Shown piece after piece: positions 35,225-43,856 of a DNA stretch of 56,637 nucleotides (the stretch's first letter is position 1; each line of letters begins with the position of its first letter). The position numbers and the translations under genes were made by a program. This DNA comes from Pyrinomonadaceae bacterium (lineage in GTDB: Bacteria > Acidobacteriota > Blastocatellia > Pyrinomonadales > Pyrinomonadaceae): positions 1 to 56,637 of the forward strand of contig JAIBCA010000146.1 in NCBI GenBank assembly GCA_019694345.1, read 5' to 3'. Under the pieces are notes generated by a model. It worked only from the letters and a program-made list of their open reading frames with translations. It searched no databases and had not been told where the DNA came from.

Positions 35225-37152
35225 CCGCCTAGTTGTTCGGCGGCCGATTCCCACTCTTCGTAAAGGGCTTTGATACTTGATTCTGTCTGGTTGAGCTTTT
35301 CGGTAATTTCGGCAAGACGCGGGTAGTCGGAGGCGGCCTTGGGGTCGGACATTTCCTTTGTCAGACTTGCGGCCTCGGCCTCAAGTGCGGGAATGTCTGC
35401 CTCGATCTGCTTTATACGTTTTTCGAGCTGATTGATCTGGTTTTTGGAAAGATGCTCGCGGGTTGGCGGCGTTATAGGAGTTGACCCGGTCGTAGCCGGT
35501 CCCGGTTCTGACTCGGTTGGCCGGGATGATGACACCGCACCGATGGCCAATGCTGGTGGTCCTGACATTTTCCAATCGTGAAACTCGGTGTAATTGCCTG
35601 CAAAATCCAGGACTCGGCCGTCGGGCTCGAAGCTCAGCATCTGGCTGGCGATCTTGTCGAGAAAGAACCTGTCGTGACTGACGACTATGATCGTCCCGTC
35701 GTATTCCTCCAGCGCATTCTCCAGCGACTCACGCGAAGGGATATCGAGATGGTTGGTCGGCTCGTCGAGGATCAGAACATTTTTCTGTGAGTAGATGAGT
35801 TTTGCCAGTGCCAGCCTTCCCTTTTCGCCTCCCGAGAGAGCGGAAACGGGTTTGAAAACATCTTCGCCCATAAAGAGGAACTTTGCCAGAAAGCCGCGCA
35901 GAGTATTATTGTCGGCCATCGGGGCGACCCGTCTAAGTTCCTGAACAACCTCGTTTCTAGGCTCGAGGCCCTCGAGGTTTTGCGAATAGTAGCCGATGTT
36001 GGTCTTCGTGCCCCAATGGATCTTGCCGCCGAGTTCCCGAATATTGCCCAGCAGGGTCTTGATAAGCGTTGTTTTGCCGGTACCGTTGCCGCCGATGATC
36101 CCAAGGGCCTCGCCGCGATGGACCGAAAAGTTAAGGCCGGACGCAAGCACCTTTCCCTCGTAACCGATGGTCAGATCCTCGGCGGTGAGAACATTGTTCC
36201 CGGCACGTTCGACATGCTTTAAGCCAAAATTACCGCCTGACTTTTCGCTAGTGACGGCCTCGATCCTCTCCATTCGGGCAAGCAGCGTGCGGCGCGATTT
36301 GGCTTGCTTTGTCTTCTGGCCCTCGAGATTGCGGCGGATGAACTCTTCCGTTTTATTGATCAGTGCCTGTTGATTCTCATATTCTCGAAGCTGCTGCTCA
36401 CGCCTCAGTTCCCTCTCCTCGAGGTATTTTGAATAGTTGCCCTTATACGTCACGGCAACGCCGCGATCTATCTCGATGACACGATCGGTGGTCCTATCCA
36501 GAAAGTACCGATCGTGACTGATGACCACGTAAGTCTTGTCATAGGTCTTGAGAAAATCCTCAAGCCACTCAACAGCATCGGTGTCGAGGTGGTTGGTCGG
36601 CTCGTCGAGAAGCAGAACGTCAGAATTAGAAAGCAGCAGCCTGACCATTCCCAAACGATTCTTCTGTCCGCCCGATAATTTCCGTACATCGTCGTTCCAT
36701 TTGTCCGGCGGAAATCCCATACCGAGCAGAACCGCCTCTGCCTTAGCGGCGTATGAAAAACCGTCCGCGTGCTCAAACGCCGTTTGCAGGTCGGCATATC
36801 GCTCGAGCACGGCGTCCGAATGATCGGTCTCCATCTGCTTTTCAAGGAGGCGCATCTCGGCCTCGATGTCGTGGATCTCCTTAAATGCCGACAACGCCGC
36901 CGTATGGACGGTCTCGGCATTGCCAAAATCGACATGCTGGTCGAGCAACCCGAGCGTGAGGCCGTTCATCTTGATGATCTCGCCTTCGTCCGGAGACTCC
37001 TGGCCCGTGATCATCCTGAAGACGGTCGTCTTTCCGGCACCATTGCGGCCAACAAGTCCGACCTTCTCAGACGGATTGACCTGAAACGAGACACCCTTTA
37101 GGATCTCGGCCCCGCCGTACGATTTCCAAACATTGTTGAGTCTGAATAACAT
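35221..37152 (-). CDS. ABC-F family ATP-binding protein
   Basis: 643 residues from the ATG at 37150-37152, which gives the usual start (MLFRLNNVWKSYGGAEILKG); an upstream extension is not conserved-looking. Two ATPase domains are in tandem with no membrane segment: Walker A 'GRNGAGKTT' and 'GGNGTGKTTLIKTLLG', signatures 'LSGGQKNRLGMVRLL' and 'LSGGEKGRLALAKLI', and Walker B 'LLLDEPTNHLD' and 'LILDEPTNHLD'. The linker between them holds the charged helical arm ('REQQLREYENQQALINKTEE'). The C-terminal coiled coil ('INQLEKRIKQIEADIPALEA') is of the Uup/YdiF type. ABC-F proteins bind the ribosomal E site and relieve stalling or give antibiotic protection. Which subtype applies here is open. A terminator upstream separates it from the PpiC-like gene. 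Confidence 0.93.
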   Translation of the reverse strand: MLFRLNNVWKSYGGAEILKGVSFQVNPSEKVGLVGRNGAGKTTVFRMITGQESPDEGEIIKMNGLTLGLLDQHVDFGNAETVHTAALSAFKEIHDIEAEMRLLEKQMETDHSDAVLERYADLQTAFEHADGFSYAAKAEAVLLGMGFPPDKWNDDVRKLSGGQKNRLGMVRLLLSNSDVLLLDEPTNHLDTDAVEWLEDFLKTYDKTYVVISHDRYFLDRTTDRVIEIDRGVAVTYKGNYSKYLEERELRREQQLREYENQQALINKTEEFIRRNLEGQKTKQAKSRRTLLARMERIEAVTSEKSGGNFGLKHVERAGNNVLTAEDLTIGYEGKVLASGLNFSVHRGEALGIIGGNGTGKTTLIKTLLGNIRELGGKIHWGTKTNIGYYSQNLEGLEPRNEVVQELRRVAPMADNNTLRGFLAKFLFMGEDVFKPVSALSGGEKGRLALAKLIYSQKNVLILDEPTNHLDIPSRESLENALEEYDGTIIVVSHDRFFLDKIASQMLSFEPDGRVLDFAGNYTEFHDWKMSGPPALAIGAVSSSRPTESEPGPATTGSTPITPPTREHLSKNQINQLEKRIKQIEADIPALEAEAASLTKEMSDPKAASDYPRLAEITEKLNQTESSIKALYEEWESAAEQLGG

Positions 37153-37177
37153 CTGTTCGTGATCCGCTTCAAAAACG

Positions 37178-37215
37178 AAAAAGGTAAAAGGCAAGATACC
37201 GACTTGCCTTTCACC
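37178..37215 (-). terminator. Intrinsic terminator after the PpiC/SurA-like gene
   Basis: On the minus strand GGTGAAAGGCAAG pairs with CTTGCCTTTTACC (plus-strand arms 37183-37195 and 37203-37215, six- to seven-base loop), followed by TTTTTCG. It lies between the stop of the lipoprotein gene and the ABC-F start. Confidence 0.75.
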
Positions 37216-37239
37216 TTGTTCAGTTTGACGAGTGGCCGA

Positions 37240-38529
37240 CTACTTGTTGGCCGGTTTAGCCGGAGCGTTAGCCGCGGGCTTAGCATCCGTCTTGGCCGGA
37301 GCGTTCGCCGCCGGTTTGGCGTTAGCATTGGCCGCGGCATTGGTATTTGCCGCCGGTGTATTCGCGTTCGCAGGGGCCGTATTCGCATTCGCTGCCGGTG
37401 TCGATGCTCCGGCCGGACGAGCTCCACTCAACTCGTTCGGGTTGTTCACGACTTTCTTGGCGAGCAGATTGTCGATCTTCGCCTCATTCATCGCGATCGC
37501 CTGATAAGAGGCCGCAAGGAGCTGCTTACGGTTGTTTACGAGCAGGTCGTTGATCTGCTGTCGAACTCCGGGGCTCTCGAGTGTCTGTGACTCTTCTTTC
37601 TCGATTCGCTCCTGCAGCTTGAAGATGTAGCCCTTACCATTCAGGGGGATCACGTTCGTGACGCCGCCGACGCTGAACTGCGGGCTCATAAAGCCGGCCG
37701 CGTTCTGGGCACCGAAATTGGTCTTGAGATCCTCCTCGCTGATGTAACCAAGGTCACCGCCCTGCAATTTGCTCGGGTCCTCGCTGTACTCGCGGGCGAG
37801 CGAAGCAAAATCGCTGCCGGGCTGTGAGAGCTTGGTCAGGATCTCTTTGATCTTGACGTTTGCTTCGGCATCGTTGGTGGTCGTGTCGCCCTGTCCGCTG
37901 TTTGACGGATCGATCACGATCGCGGCGAGCCTGACACCGCGCTTCTTAACAAAAAGATCAGAGTTGCCCGCAAAGAAATCGGTGATCTCCTTGTCCTTGG
38001 GAACCTCAATGCGGCCGGTGATCTTTTCAACCAATTTCTTGATCGCCAGGCCCTTCTTGATCGATTCACGAAAAGCAGCTTCGTTGAGCCCGGCAGCGGT
38101 CATTTGCTTGTCAAATTCCTCTGCCGAAAGGCGGCTGTCAACCTTCTGTTTATTCACCTCAGCTGAGACCTCTTCTTCGGTCGGAACGGTCCCATCTTTT
38201 TCGGCCTTCTGGAACATCACTTCCTGCTCGATCAGGCTCTGCAGAACCTGAAGCCGTGCACCCGCAAGCTCGAGCGGCGAGAGTTTGACCTCCTGTCCCT
38301 GTGCTTGCTGCTTGACCGCACGATCGACCTCTTCCATCTTGATGACCTTGCCGTTCACGGTCGCGGCAGTTTCATTCGGGTCAACCCCGCCGGTCGCCGT
38401 ATTGGCAGCCGGACCGCCGCACGCGGCGAAAAACGCAGCAAAAACGCCAATTGCGGCTGCGGTCGAATACTTAACAAATTTGTTTTGCACTGTGGCTCTT
38501 ACTCCTTTCAACTTATCGATCTGTTGCAT
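37240..38529 (-). CDS. SurA/PpiC-like peptidyl-prolyl isomerase lipoprotein
   Basis: 429 residues. The N-terminus has a signal sequence with a lipobox-like 'FAAFFAACGG' (Cys at about 38), so the protein is probably lipidated. A SurA_N-like helical region follows ('AATVNGKVIKMEEVDRAVKQ', 'ARLQVLQSLIEQEVMFQKA'), then a parvulin-type rotamase domain (about 195-315: 'VRLAAIVIDPS', 'FASLAREYSEDPSKLQGGDL', 'GYIFKLQERIEKE'). The last ~70 residues are a low-complexity Ala/Asn/Pro/Lys tail like that of the RodZ-like protein. It should fold or chaperone exported proteins at the membrane or in the periplasm. Divergent from rpmB, with about 100 bp between starts. Confidence 0.88.
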   Translation of the reverse strand: MQQIDKLKGVRATVQNKFVKYSTAAAIGVFAAFFAACGGPAANTATGGVDPNETAATVNGKVIKMEEVDRAVKQQAQGQEVKLSPLELAGARLQVLQSLIEQEVMFQKAEKDGTVPTEEEVSAEVNKQKVDSRLSAEEFDKQMTAAGLNEAAFRESIKKGLAIKKLVEKITGRIEVPKDKEITDFFAGNSDLFVKKRGVRLAAIVIDPSNSGQGDTTTNDAEANVKIKEILTKLSQPGSDFASLAREYSEDPSKLQGGDLGYISEEDLKTNFGAQNAAGFMSPQFSVGGVTNVIPLNGKGYIFKLQERIEKEESQTLESPGVRQQINDLLVNNRKQLLAASYQAIAMNEAKIDNLLAKKVVNNPNELSGARPAGASTPAANANTAPANANTPAANTNAAANANAKPAANAPAKTDAKPAANAPAKPANK

Positions 38530-38532
38530 AAC

Positions 38533-38562
38533 TTGACTATACCTGATCCAATTTGATATAAA
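38533..38562 (+). promoter_or_regulatory. Candidate rpmB promoter
   Basis: TTGACT (38533-38538) and TATAAA (38557-38562) are 18 bases apart, a good housekeeping-sigma match. Transcription would start about 38569 and give a leader of roughly 60 bases before the rpmB ATG. Confidence 0.6.
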
Positions 38563-38572
38563 ATCTATTTTT

Positions 38573-38590
38573 GAGTTTTCGCAAAAACTC
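38573..38590 (+). promoter_or_regulatory. Hairpin in the rpmB leader
   Basis: GAGTTTT (38573-38579) pairs with AAAACTC (38584-38590) around a CGCA loop, just after the predicted start of transcription. GGAGG at 38616-38620 is the ribosome-binding site ten bases before the ATG. A leader hairpin could stabilise the mRNA or mediate feedback; there is no direct evidence for either. Confidence 0.45.
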
Positions 38591-38630
38591 TTCTTAGTAC
38601 CTCGTACTATTTATCGGAGGCAATAATATT

Positions 38631-38825
38631 ATGGCTAAACGCTGCGACGTCTGCGGAAAAGGTCCGCAATTTGGAAACAACGTATCACACGCTAATAACA
38701 AAACGCGACGACGATTTAACCCGAATCTTCAGTCTGTCCGTGTCCAGCTCCCTGCTGGCGGCAACGGCCGGGCTAAGGTTTGCACCCGATGTATCAAATC
38801 GGGAAAGATCATCAAGGCTGCGTAA
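38631..38825 (+). CDS. rpmB: 50S ribosomal protein L28
   Basis: 64 residues, normal for the short bacterial form. The start [20 protein letters not shown] is diagnostic, followed by '[16 protein letters not shown]' and '[14 protein letters not shown]'. Two CxxC pairs (C5/C8 and C52/C55 region) show the zinc-binding (C+) version. It is a component of the large ribosomal subunit. It is transcribed alone from its own promoter and ended by the hairpin at 38856-38890; rpmG is not adjacent. Confidence 0.97.
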   Translation: MAKRCDVCGKGPQFGNNVSHANNKTRRRFNPNLQSVRVQLPAGGNGRAKVCTRCIKSGKIIKAA

Positions 38826-38855
38826 GTATTTGAGATTGTGTTGATTCTTTTGGTT

Positions 38856-38890
38856 GCCAGACGGCGAAGTAAATTCGGCGTCTGGCTTTT
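38856..38890. terminator. Terminator between rpmB and ridA
   Basis: GCCAGACG (38856-38863) pairs with CGTCTGGC (38879-38886), followed by TTTT on the plus strand. It lies between convergent genes and may serve both, though the minus strand lacks a strong T-run. Confidence 0.75.
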
Positions 38891-38893
38891 CTG

Positions 38894-39274
38894 TTACCCG
38901 ATCAACGCAATACATTCGATCTCAACCCGCGCGTCACGCGGCAGACGAGCTGCCTGAACCGTCGCCCTGGCCGGCTTATTCGAGTCAAAATACTTGCCGT
39001 AGATCTCATTCATTTCGGCAAAATCGCCCATATCCGCCAAGAACACCGTCGTCTTTACAACGCCGTCGAGGCTCGATCCCGCAGCCTCAAGGACCGCAGA
39101 AAGATTTTTGAGAACCTGATCGGTCTGCTCACCAACGTTATCCGAAACAAAATTCCCGGTGGCCGGATCGATCGGGATCTGGCCTGAACAAAAAACCAGT
39201 CCGCCTGCCTTGATCGCCTGCGAGTAAGGGCCGATGGCTCCCGGGGCATTATCTGTCGAGATGATCTCTTTCAT
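38894..39274 (-). CDS. ridA: RidA family enamine/imine deaminase
   Basis: 126 residues from the ATG at 39272-39274, giving the family N-terminus ([20 protein letters not shown]); a longer frame upstream is spurious. '[16 protein letters not shown]' and the active-site arginine in '[11 protein letters not shown]' (R-x-x-x-E-C) are present. RidA hydrolyses reactive 2-aminoacrylate and related enamines made by PLP dehydratases to keto acids and ammonia. That makes a functional link to the dehydratase at 19.0 kb, although the two are far apart. It follows the Rsh gene on the same strand by 99 bp. Confidence 0.95.
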   Translation of the reverse strand: MKEIISTDNAPGAIGPYSQAIKAGGLVFCSGQIPIDPATGNFVSDNVGEQTDQVLKNLSAVLEAAGSSLDGVVKTTVFLADMGDFAEMNEIYGKYFDSNKPARATVQAARLPRDARVEIECIALIG

Positions 39275-39373
39275 TTGTTTAGTATCTGCCGGAAAAATCT
39301 TCCTTAAGCAAAAGGCGAATTCTAACAAATTACGGAGCAAAAAGAAAGTTGAGGCGGGTGAAAAGGCCTTGGC

Positions 39374-41590
39374 TCAGGCATTTACGCGTTCCACCGCGAT
39401 AACGCCGGGGACGTGTTCGATGGCACTTATGACCTTATCCAGATGCTTTTTGTCGAATACCTCGACGGTGACCTCAATAAGGCCGATATCGTCTTTTGAA
39501 ACATTGGCACGAGCGTCACGGATACCGGTCTTGATGTCCGCGATCGCGTTGGTTATGCCCGCAAGCATTCCTGTACGGTTCTCGGTCGTAACAAGCAGCT
39601 GGACCGATTGTTTTTCGCTCTGCTCGCTGCGGGCCCACTCGACCTCGACGATGCGGTCTTTGTTGACCATCAAATGGCCCATATTCTTGCAGCGCTTGTT
39701 GTGGACAACGATGCCCTTGCCGAGCGAGATATAGCCGACAATGTCCTCACCACGCAGCGGGTTGCAGCACTTTGCCCGCGACGTCAGCAAATTATCGACG
39801 CCTTTTACAACGATCGAATCTTCGCCAAATCCGATGAATTTCTTTACGGCCTTGACGCCATTTGAGATGCGGGTGTCCTTTTTCTTTTCAGGATCAAGCT
39901 CTTCAAATTTTTCAGCTCCCAGAAACTTGGCAAGTATATTGCGGGGCAGAACCTTTCCGTATCCGACCGACGCAAGAAGGTCATCAGGGCGGCTGAGGCC
40001 GTAATCATTGGCTATGCGGGTCATCTCAGCCTCGTTGCCGAGAAATTTCTTAGGAGCAAGCCGGAACCGGTCAGCCTCCTTTTCTAAGAGCTTTCGGCCG
40101 ATCTCGATCGACTCTTCACGCTGCTGCTGCGAGATCCAGTGACGAATGCGGCTTCGTGCCTTGGACGTAACGACGTGATTCAGCCAGTCCCGGGTCGGTT
40201 TAGCATTTTGGGTGGTAAGGATCTCGACGACATCGCCGTTCTGCAGTTCGGTCCGAAGCGGCACGATCCGGCCGTTGATCTTTGCCCCGGTACATTTGTC
40301 GCCGACACCGGAGTGAATGGCGTACGCAAAATCGAGAGGCGTCGCGCCGCGAGGAAGCTGTATTACCTTGCCCATCGGCGTAAACGCATAAACGTCCTTA
40401 GGAAAAAGGTCGAGCTTCAGCGATTCGATGAAATCCTCTGAATCCTCATTCTGTTCGTTGGTCTCGACCAACGGCAGCAGCAGCTTTTCGACCGTCTTTC
40501 GGAGTTCGTCGAGCGTATCGTCGTCCTCATGCGCCCCGAGGCTGCTTTCCTTATATTTCCAATGTGCGGCGACGCCCTCCTCAGCGACGAGGTGCATTTC
40601 CTGCGTCCGGATCTGTACCTCGAATGGCACTCCGCCGTCGCCGATCACCGACGTATGCAGCGACTGATAAAGGTTGTCGCGTGGTATCGCGATCCAGTCC
40701 TTGAAACGCTCCGGTACGGGCGTCCAGACGTCGTGAATGACACTCAGCGTCAGATAACAGTACTTGCGGTCGTTTGGAGTGATAATGCGTGCGGCTATCA
40801 GGTCGTAAACCTGCTCGATGCGTATCTTTTGCTTTTTAAGCTTTTTCCAGAGGGAGTAAAGACGCTTGACCCGGCCCTCGATCTCGACAAAAGGTACGTC
40901 GTTCTCGGTCAATTTCTGAGCGATCGTCTCACGTATCCGGTGCAAAGCCGCTTCCAATTCGGGACGCCTTGCATCTACCTCTTTGGCAAGCTTTTTATAT
41001 TCCTCCGGGAAAAGATTCTGAAATGATAGATCCTCAAGTTCGGAACGCATCTTACCCATTCCGAGCCGATGGGCGATCGGTGCGTAAATATCAAGCGTTT
41101 CCTGAGAAATGCGTGCACGTTTCTCAGGTTTGAGAAACTGCATTGTCCGCATGTTATGAAGCCGGTCGGCGAGTTTGATAAGTACGACGCGAACGTCGGT
41201 GATCATCGCCAATACCATCTTGCGCACGTTTTCGGCTTGCTGCTTTTCTTTTGAAAGACTGCTGACGTGCGCGATCTTGGTCAAACCGTCAACCAGCAGA
41301 GTGATCTCGTCGCCAAAATAGGACCGGATCGTGTCGAGATCGACCAGCGTGTCTTCAACGACGTCGTGAAGCAGGCCTGTCGAAACACTGACCTCGTCGA
41401 GCCGCATATCGGCCAGGATCTCAGCAACCTCGAGCGGATGGACCAGATAAGGCTCACCGGAAGCACGTGTCTGGCCACGGTGATGAAGGGCCGAAAATAG
41501 GTAAGCGCGGCGAATGAGATCGATATCGGCCATCGGCCGATTGTCCGTCACCTTTTTTATGACATCTTCGATCCTGATCATAAGAACCAT
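39374..41590 (-). CDS. Rsh family (p)ppGpp synthetase/hydrolase
   Basis: 738 residues with the complete long-Rsh order: HD hydrolase domain ('HRGQTRASGEPYLVHPLEVA' at 37-56 and the H75-D76-x-x-E79-D80 motif in 'LLHDVVEDT'), synthetase domain (about 235-350, 'YQSLHTSVIG', 'PFEVQIRTQEMHLVAEEG'), TGS ('DVYAFTPMGKVIQLPRGATP'), a zinc-finger region with 'KCCNPLRGEDIVGYIS', and C-terminal ACT ('VTTENRTGMLAGITNAIADI'). Both activities look intact, so this is a bifunctional SpoT/Rel enzyme for the stringent response. An alternative ATG three codons in is equally good. It is the only Rsh gene in the window. Confidence 0.96.
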   Translation of the reverse strand: MVLMIRIEDVIKKVTDNRPMADIDLIRRAYLFSALHHRGQTRASGEPYLVHPLEVAEILADMRLDEVSVSTGLLHDVVEDTLVDLDTIRSYFGDEITLLVDGLTKIAHVSSLSKEKQQAENVRKMVLAMITDVRVVLIKLADRLHNMRTMQFLKPEKRARISQETLDIYAPIAHRLGMGKMRSELEDLSFQNLFPEEYKKLAKEVDARRPELEAALHRIRETIAQKLTENDVPFVEIEGRVKRLYSLWKKLKKQKIRIEQVYDLIAARIITPNDRKYCYLTLSVIHDVWTPVPERFKDWIAIPRDNLYQSLHTSVIGDGGVPFEVQIRTQEMHLVAEEGVAAHWKYKESSLGAHEDDDTLDELRKTVEKLLLPLVETNEQNEDSEDFIESLKLDLFPKDVYAFTPMGKVIQLPRGATPLDFAYAIHSGVGDKCTGAKINGRIVPLRTELQNGDVVEILTTQNAKPTRDWLNHVVTSKARSRIRHWISQQQREESIEIGRKLLEKEADRFRLAPKKFLGNEAEMTRIANDYGLSRPDDLLASVGYGKVLPRNILAKFLGAEKFEELDPEKKKDTRISNGVKAVKKFIGFGEDSIVVKGVDNLLTSRAKCCNPLRGEDIVGYISLGKGIVVHNKRCKNMGHLMVNKDRIVEVEWARSEQSEKQSVQLLVTTENRTGMLAGITNAIADIKTGIRDARANVSKDDIGLIEVTVEVFDKKHLDKVISAIEHVPGVIAVERVNA

Positions 41591-41650
41591 CCGGCCGGCC
41601 TGACCGAGAGATTGACGTTCCCGCGGCGGGCCTTAACCGACGGCATCAAC

Positions 41651-41693
41651 AACAAAAATGGTGATGCTCACTTAATTGTAAATGAGCATCACC
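41651..41693 (-). terminator. Intrinsic terminator of the ton operon
   Basis: A perfect 11-bp inverted repeat, GGTGATGCTCA (41660-41670) and TGAGCATCACC (41683-41693), with a 12-base loop. On the minus strand it is followed by ATTTTTGTTGTTG. It ends the operon 22 bases after the last stop. Confidence 0.85.
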
Positions 41694-41715
41694 AGAGTTG
41701 GAAAGAAATATCAGC

Positions 41716-42771
41716 CTATTTCTTGTTAGCGTTGCTGTTAGCGTTATTCTTCTCGGCTGCTTCCTTGGCAGCGGCACGGGTCTCGACCTCAGCCTGCATC
41801 TTCTTGACGATGTCGCTGAGTTCCTGGAACTTAGCCTTGGCCGCGTCAGCCTCTGCCTTGAGCGAATCGCGCAATGTGTTGTTTCCGTCCATCTCGGCCT
41901 GCCGCATGGCCTGAACCAAAAGGCTGGCCTTGTACGAACGGGTCGATTCAAATACCTTGAAGATCTCTCCGTTCAAAGCAAGCTGAGTGTCGGTGAGGGG
42001 CGCAACGTTGAGACTGCCGGCGTTCTTGACCTCGTCCGGTTCGATCGCAACGGCCTGATCGATCAGGCGATTACCCTCGGCAACACATTCCTTGAGTTTG
42101 GAAACATCATCGGGATTGCTCGGCTTGACGAACTGATATACGTCCTTGCCGTCCTTCTTGACCGTCTTTTTCGTCGCTTCGGTATCGGTGATGTCGTTAG
42201 CACACGTATTCATCTTGGCCGAGAGCGAACTCAGGGCACGTGCACGAGCGGTCACAGGGTAATCCGCGCTGTTGGCAACCTCCGTCTGCCACTCTTTGGC
42301 CTTGTCCGGCTGGGCAAGATTCTCATAGAGGCTGGCGATCGCACTGGTGGTGCTGTTGACGTTCGCAAGCGATGACAAGTACTTCTTCTGTCCGTCCTCG
42401 GCTGCCTTGTTCGCATTGTAGGCTGCTGACGTTTCCTTCAGTTCCTTCAGCGAAAGCGGCAGGCTCTTTTTGTATTCGGCCAGAGCCTCTTCTGCCTTGC
42501 TCTTATCAGAACGGTTCCCGATATAGATCGAGTGCAGCGTACGAGCCAGCGAAAGCTGAGCGGTCCTGCCTTCGACAGTCTCGCCATTCGGATCCTTCGA
42601 AGCAGCGTACCTAAAGAGCTTTTCCGCTTCGCCGAACTTTCTGTCCTTATAGGCCTTCGCACCGTCGACCAAATTCTTTCGGGCAATAACCCGGTTGTAA
42701 TAGGAGCAATTGGCTCCAATGAATACGGTTACTGTTATTATTAGTAACAACCCGAAACGAGAGAATCTCAT
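41716..42771 (-). CDS. Probable lipoprotein with TPR-like helices, last gene of the ton operon
   Basis: 351 residues from the ATG at 42769-42771, which begins a lipoprotein signal (MRFSRFGLLLIITVTVFIGA followed by N-Cys). Helical repeats follow ('AKAYKDRKFGEAEKLFRYAA', 'SLYENLAQPDKAKEWQTEV') and suggest TPR-like packing; the C-terminus is a charged coiled coil ('LKAEADAAKAKFQELSDIVK'). I recognise no named family. It is carried by the tonB-exbB-exbD-exbD operon (75 bp after the second exbD), so an envelope role coupled to the energy-transducing complex is plausible, as YbgF/CpoB is to Tol. Not proven. Confidence 0.75.
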   Translation of the reverse strand: MRFSRFGLLLIITVTVFIGANCSYYNRVIARKNLVDGAKAYKDRKFGEAEKLFRYAASKDPNGETVEGRTAQLSLARTLHSIYIGNRSDKSKAEEALAEYKKSLPLSLKELKETSAAYNANKAAEDGQKKYLSSLANVNSTTSAIASLYENLAQPDKAKEWQTEVANSADYPVTARARALSSLSAKMNTCANDITDTEATKKTVKKDGKDVYQFVKPSNPDDVSKLKECVAEGNRLIDQAVAIEPDEVKNAGSLNVAPLTDTQLALNGEIFKVFESTRSYKASLLVQAMRQAEMDGNNTLRDSLKAEADAAKAKFQELSDIVKKMQAEVETRAAAKEAAEKNNANSNANKK

Positions 42772-42793
42772 CTTTTGACTCCATTCACCATTC

Positions 42794-42839
42794 GGCACGG
42801 CCGTCGCCCTCAGCAATTCGGGGGCGAAGGAGTCGTGCC
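42794..42839. repeat. Intercistronic hairpin, exbD2 to TPR lipoprotein
   Basis: GGCACG (42794-42799) pairs with CGTGCC (42834-42839), and inside them TCGCCC (42804-42809) pairs with GGGCGA (42822-42827). There is no T-run on the operon (minus) strand. It is one of three hairpins in the gaps of this operon. Confidence 0.6.
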
Positions 42840-42846
42840 AAAAAAA

Positions 42847-43323
42847 TTAATCTGTTAAATCGTCGATCTGCAGACCGATCGGTGATGCACCGGCCGCCTT
42901 TGAAGCATCGATGACCTTGACCACGTCGCCGTACCGGACGCTCTTCGGGCTCTTGATAAAGAGTGTCTTTTCAACCTCATTGGTCCCCTCACGCAGCACG
43001 CCGTTGTCTTCGCGCTGCTTGAAGATCTCCTTGAGTTTGTCCGAGAGCTTCTGGGTATCCGTCACGTCGCCAAACGGCTCGTTGTTCAATGTTACGGCCT
43101 TGGTATCCTTGTTGATCGCAACGACGAGCGTCAGCGGGTTAGGCTTGACGTTGGCCTGCGGCTGATCTTTCGGTTCCGACGGCACTTTTGCCTCAAAACG
43201 GCTTGGCTTCAGCGGCGTGATGACCATAAAGATGATCAAAAGCACGAGCAAAACGTCGATCAAGGGTGTAACGTTAATTGATGGCTTGGCCTCACCTGAG
43301 CCTCCGCCAGTTGACATTCCCAT
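42847..43323 (-). CDS. exbD: ExbD/TolR family biopolymer transport protein, copy 2
   Basis: 158 residues. The N-terminal 'KPSINVTPLIDVLLVLLIIF' contains the key proton-path aspartate in 'PLIDVLLVLLIIFM' and the single transmembrane helix; the periplasmic part has 'ALTLVVAINKD'-like and 'VEKTLFIKSPKSVRYGDVVK' segments typical of ExbD. ExbD partners ExbB to use the proton gradient for TonB. Its start has a cytosolic Gly/Ser-rich head. It differs from copy 1 in a longer periplasmic loop, so the two ExbD proteins may form a heterodimer. Gap to copy 1 is 51 bp and holds a hairpin. Confidence 0.95.
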   Translation of the reverse strand: MGMSTGGGSGEAKPSINVTPLIDVLLVLLIIFMVITPLKPSRFEAKVPSEPKDQPQANVKPNPLTLVVAINKDTKAVTLNNEPFGDVTDTQKLSDKLKEIFKQREDNGVLREGTNEVEKTLFIKSPKSVRYGDVVKVIDASKAAGASPIGLQIDDLTD

Positions 43324-43342
43324 AACTTTGTAATTATTTCGC

Positions 43343-43364
43343 CGGGCCCGGTAGGCCGGGCCCG
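43343..43364. repeat. Intercistronic hairpin, exbD1 to exbD2
   Basis: CGGGCCCGG (43343-43351) and CCGGGCCCG (43356-43364) form a 9-bp, nearly all G-C stem with a four-base loop. On the operon strand it is not followed by a T-run. It lies eleven bases after the exbD1 stop. Confidence 0.65.
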
Positions 43365-43374
43365 CGAAGCTTCT

Positions 43375-43815
43375 TTATTTCTTTGGATCGCCCTTTTTCT
43401 TATCAGCGACCAATCCGATCTTGTCGATGTCCTGTTTACGAATGGTATCGATCGCCTGTACGACACGGCCGTACTCGACATCGACACCGCTCTTGATGTA
43501 AACAATGCGTTTTTCAGGCGTTTTGCCTTCCATACGCTTTTTGATCACGTCCCCAAGGGCGTCGATCGGGTATTGCTCTTTACCGATATAAAAGTTGTTA
43601 TTATCCGGTATCGCAACAATGACCGACGTATCCTTTGCAATATCGCCGTCCTCATCGGGACTGACCATATCGCGGGGCAGGTTGACCGACACACCCTGTT
43701 GAAGCAGCGGTGTGACGATCATGAAAATGATCAAGAGCACCAACATAACATCAACCATCGGAGTGACGTTGATATCTGAGTTGTATTCCTGGGCTCCGCC
43801 CACTTGTGCACCCAT
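43375..43815 (-). CDS. exbD: ExbD/TolR family biopolymer transport protein, copy 1
   Basis: 146 residues with the helix and aspartate motif 'NVTPMVDVMLVLLIIFMIV', then the periplasmic domain ('KDTSVIVAIPDNNNFYIGKE', 'KRIVYIKSGVDVEYGRVVQ') and a basic tail. The order exbB-exbD1-exbD2 with a TonB gene in front is a common arrangement for a TonB energising unit with two ExbD subunits. An AGGAGA about eight bases before the ATG is a good ribosome-binding site. Gap to exbB is 41 bp. Confidence 0.95.
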   Translation of the reverse strand: MGAQVGGAQEYNSDINVTPMVDVMLVLLIIFMIVTPLLQQGVSVNLPRDMVSPDEDGDIAKDTSVIVAIPDNNNFYIGKEQYPIDALGDVIKKRMEGKTPEKRIVYIKSGVDVEYGRVVQAIDTIRKQDIDKIGLVADKKKGDPKK

Positions 43816-43856
43816 AGCAATAGATCTCCTAGCTGGCTTTCGCCAAATTCCCGAAA

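Noticed and set aside
42794..42839. Hairpin downstream of exbD2 as a terminator
   Set aside because: On the operon strand no T-run follows, and the next gene is 23 bp away in the same direction; processing or stability is more likely.
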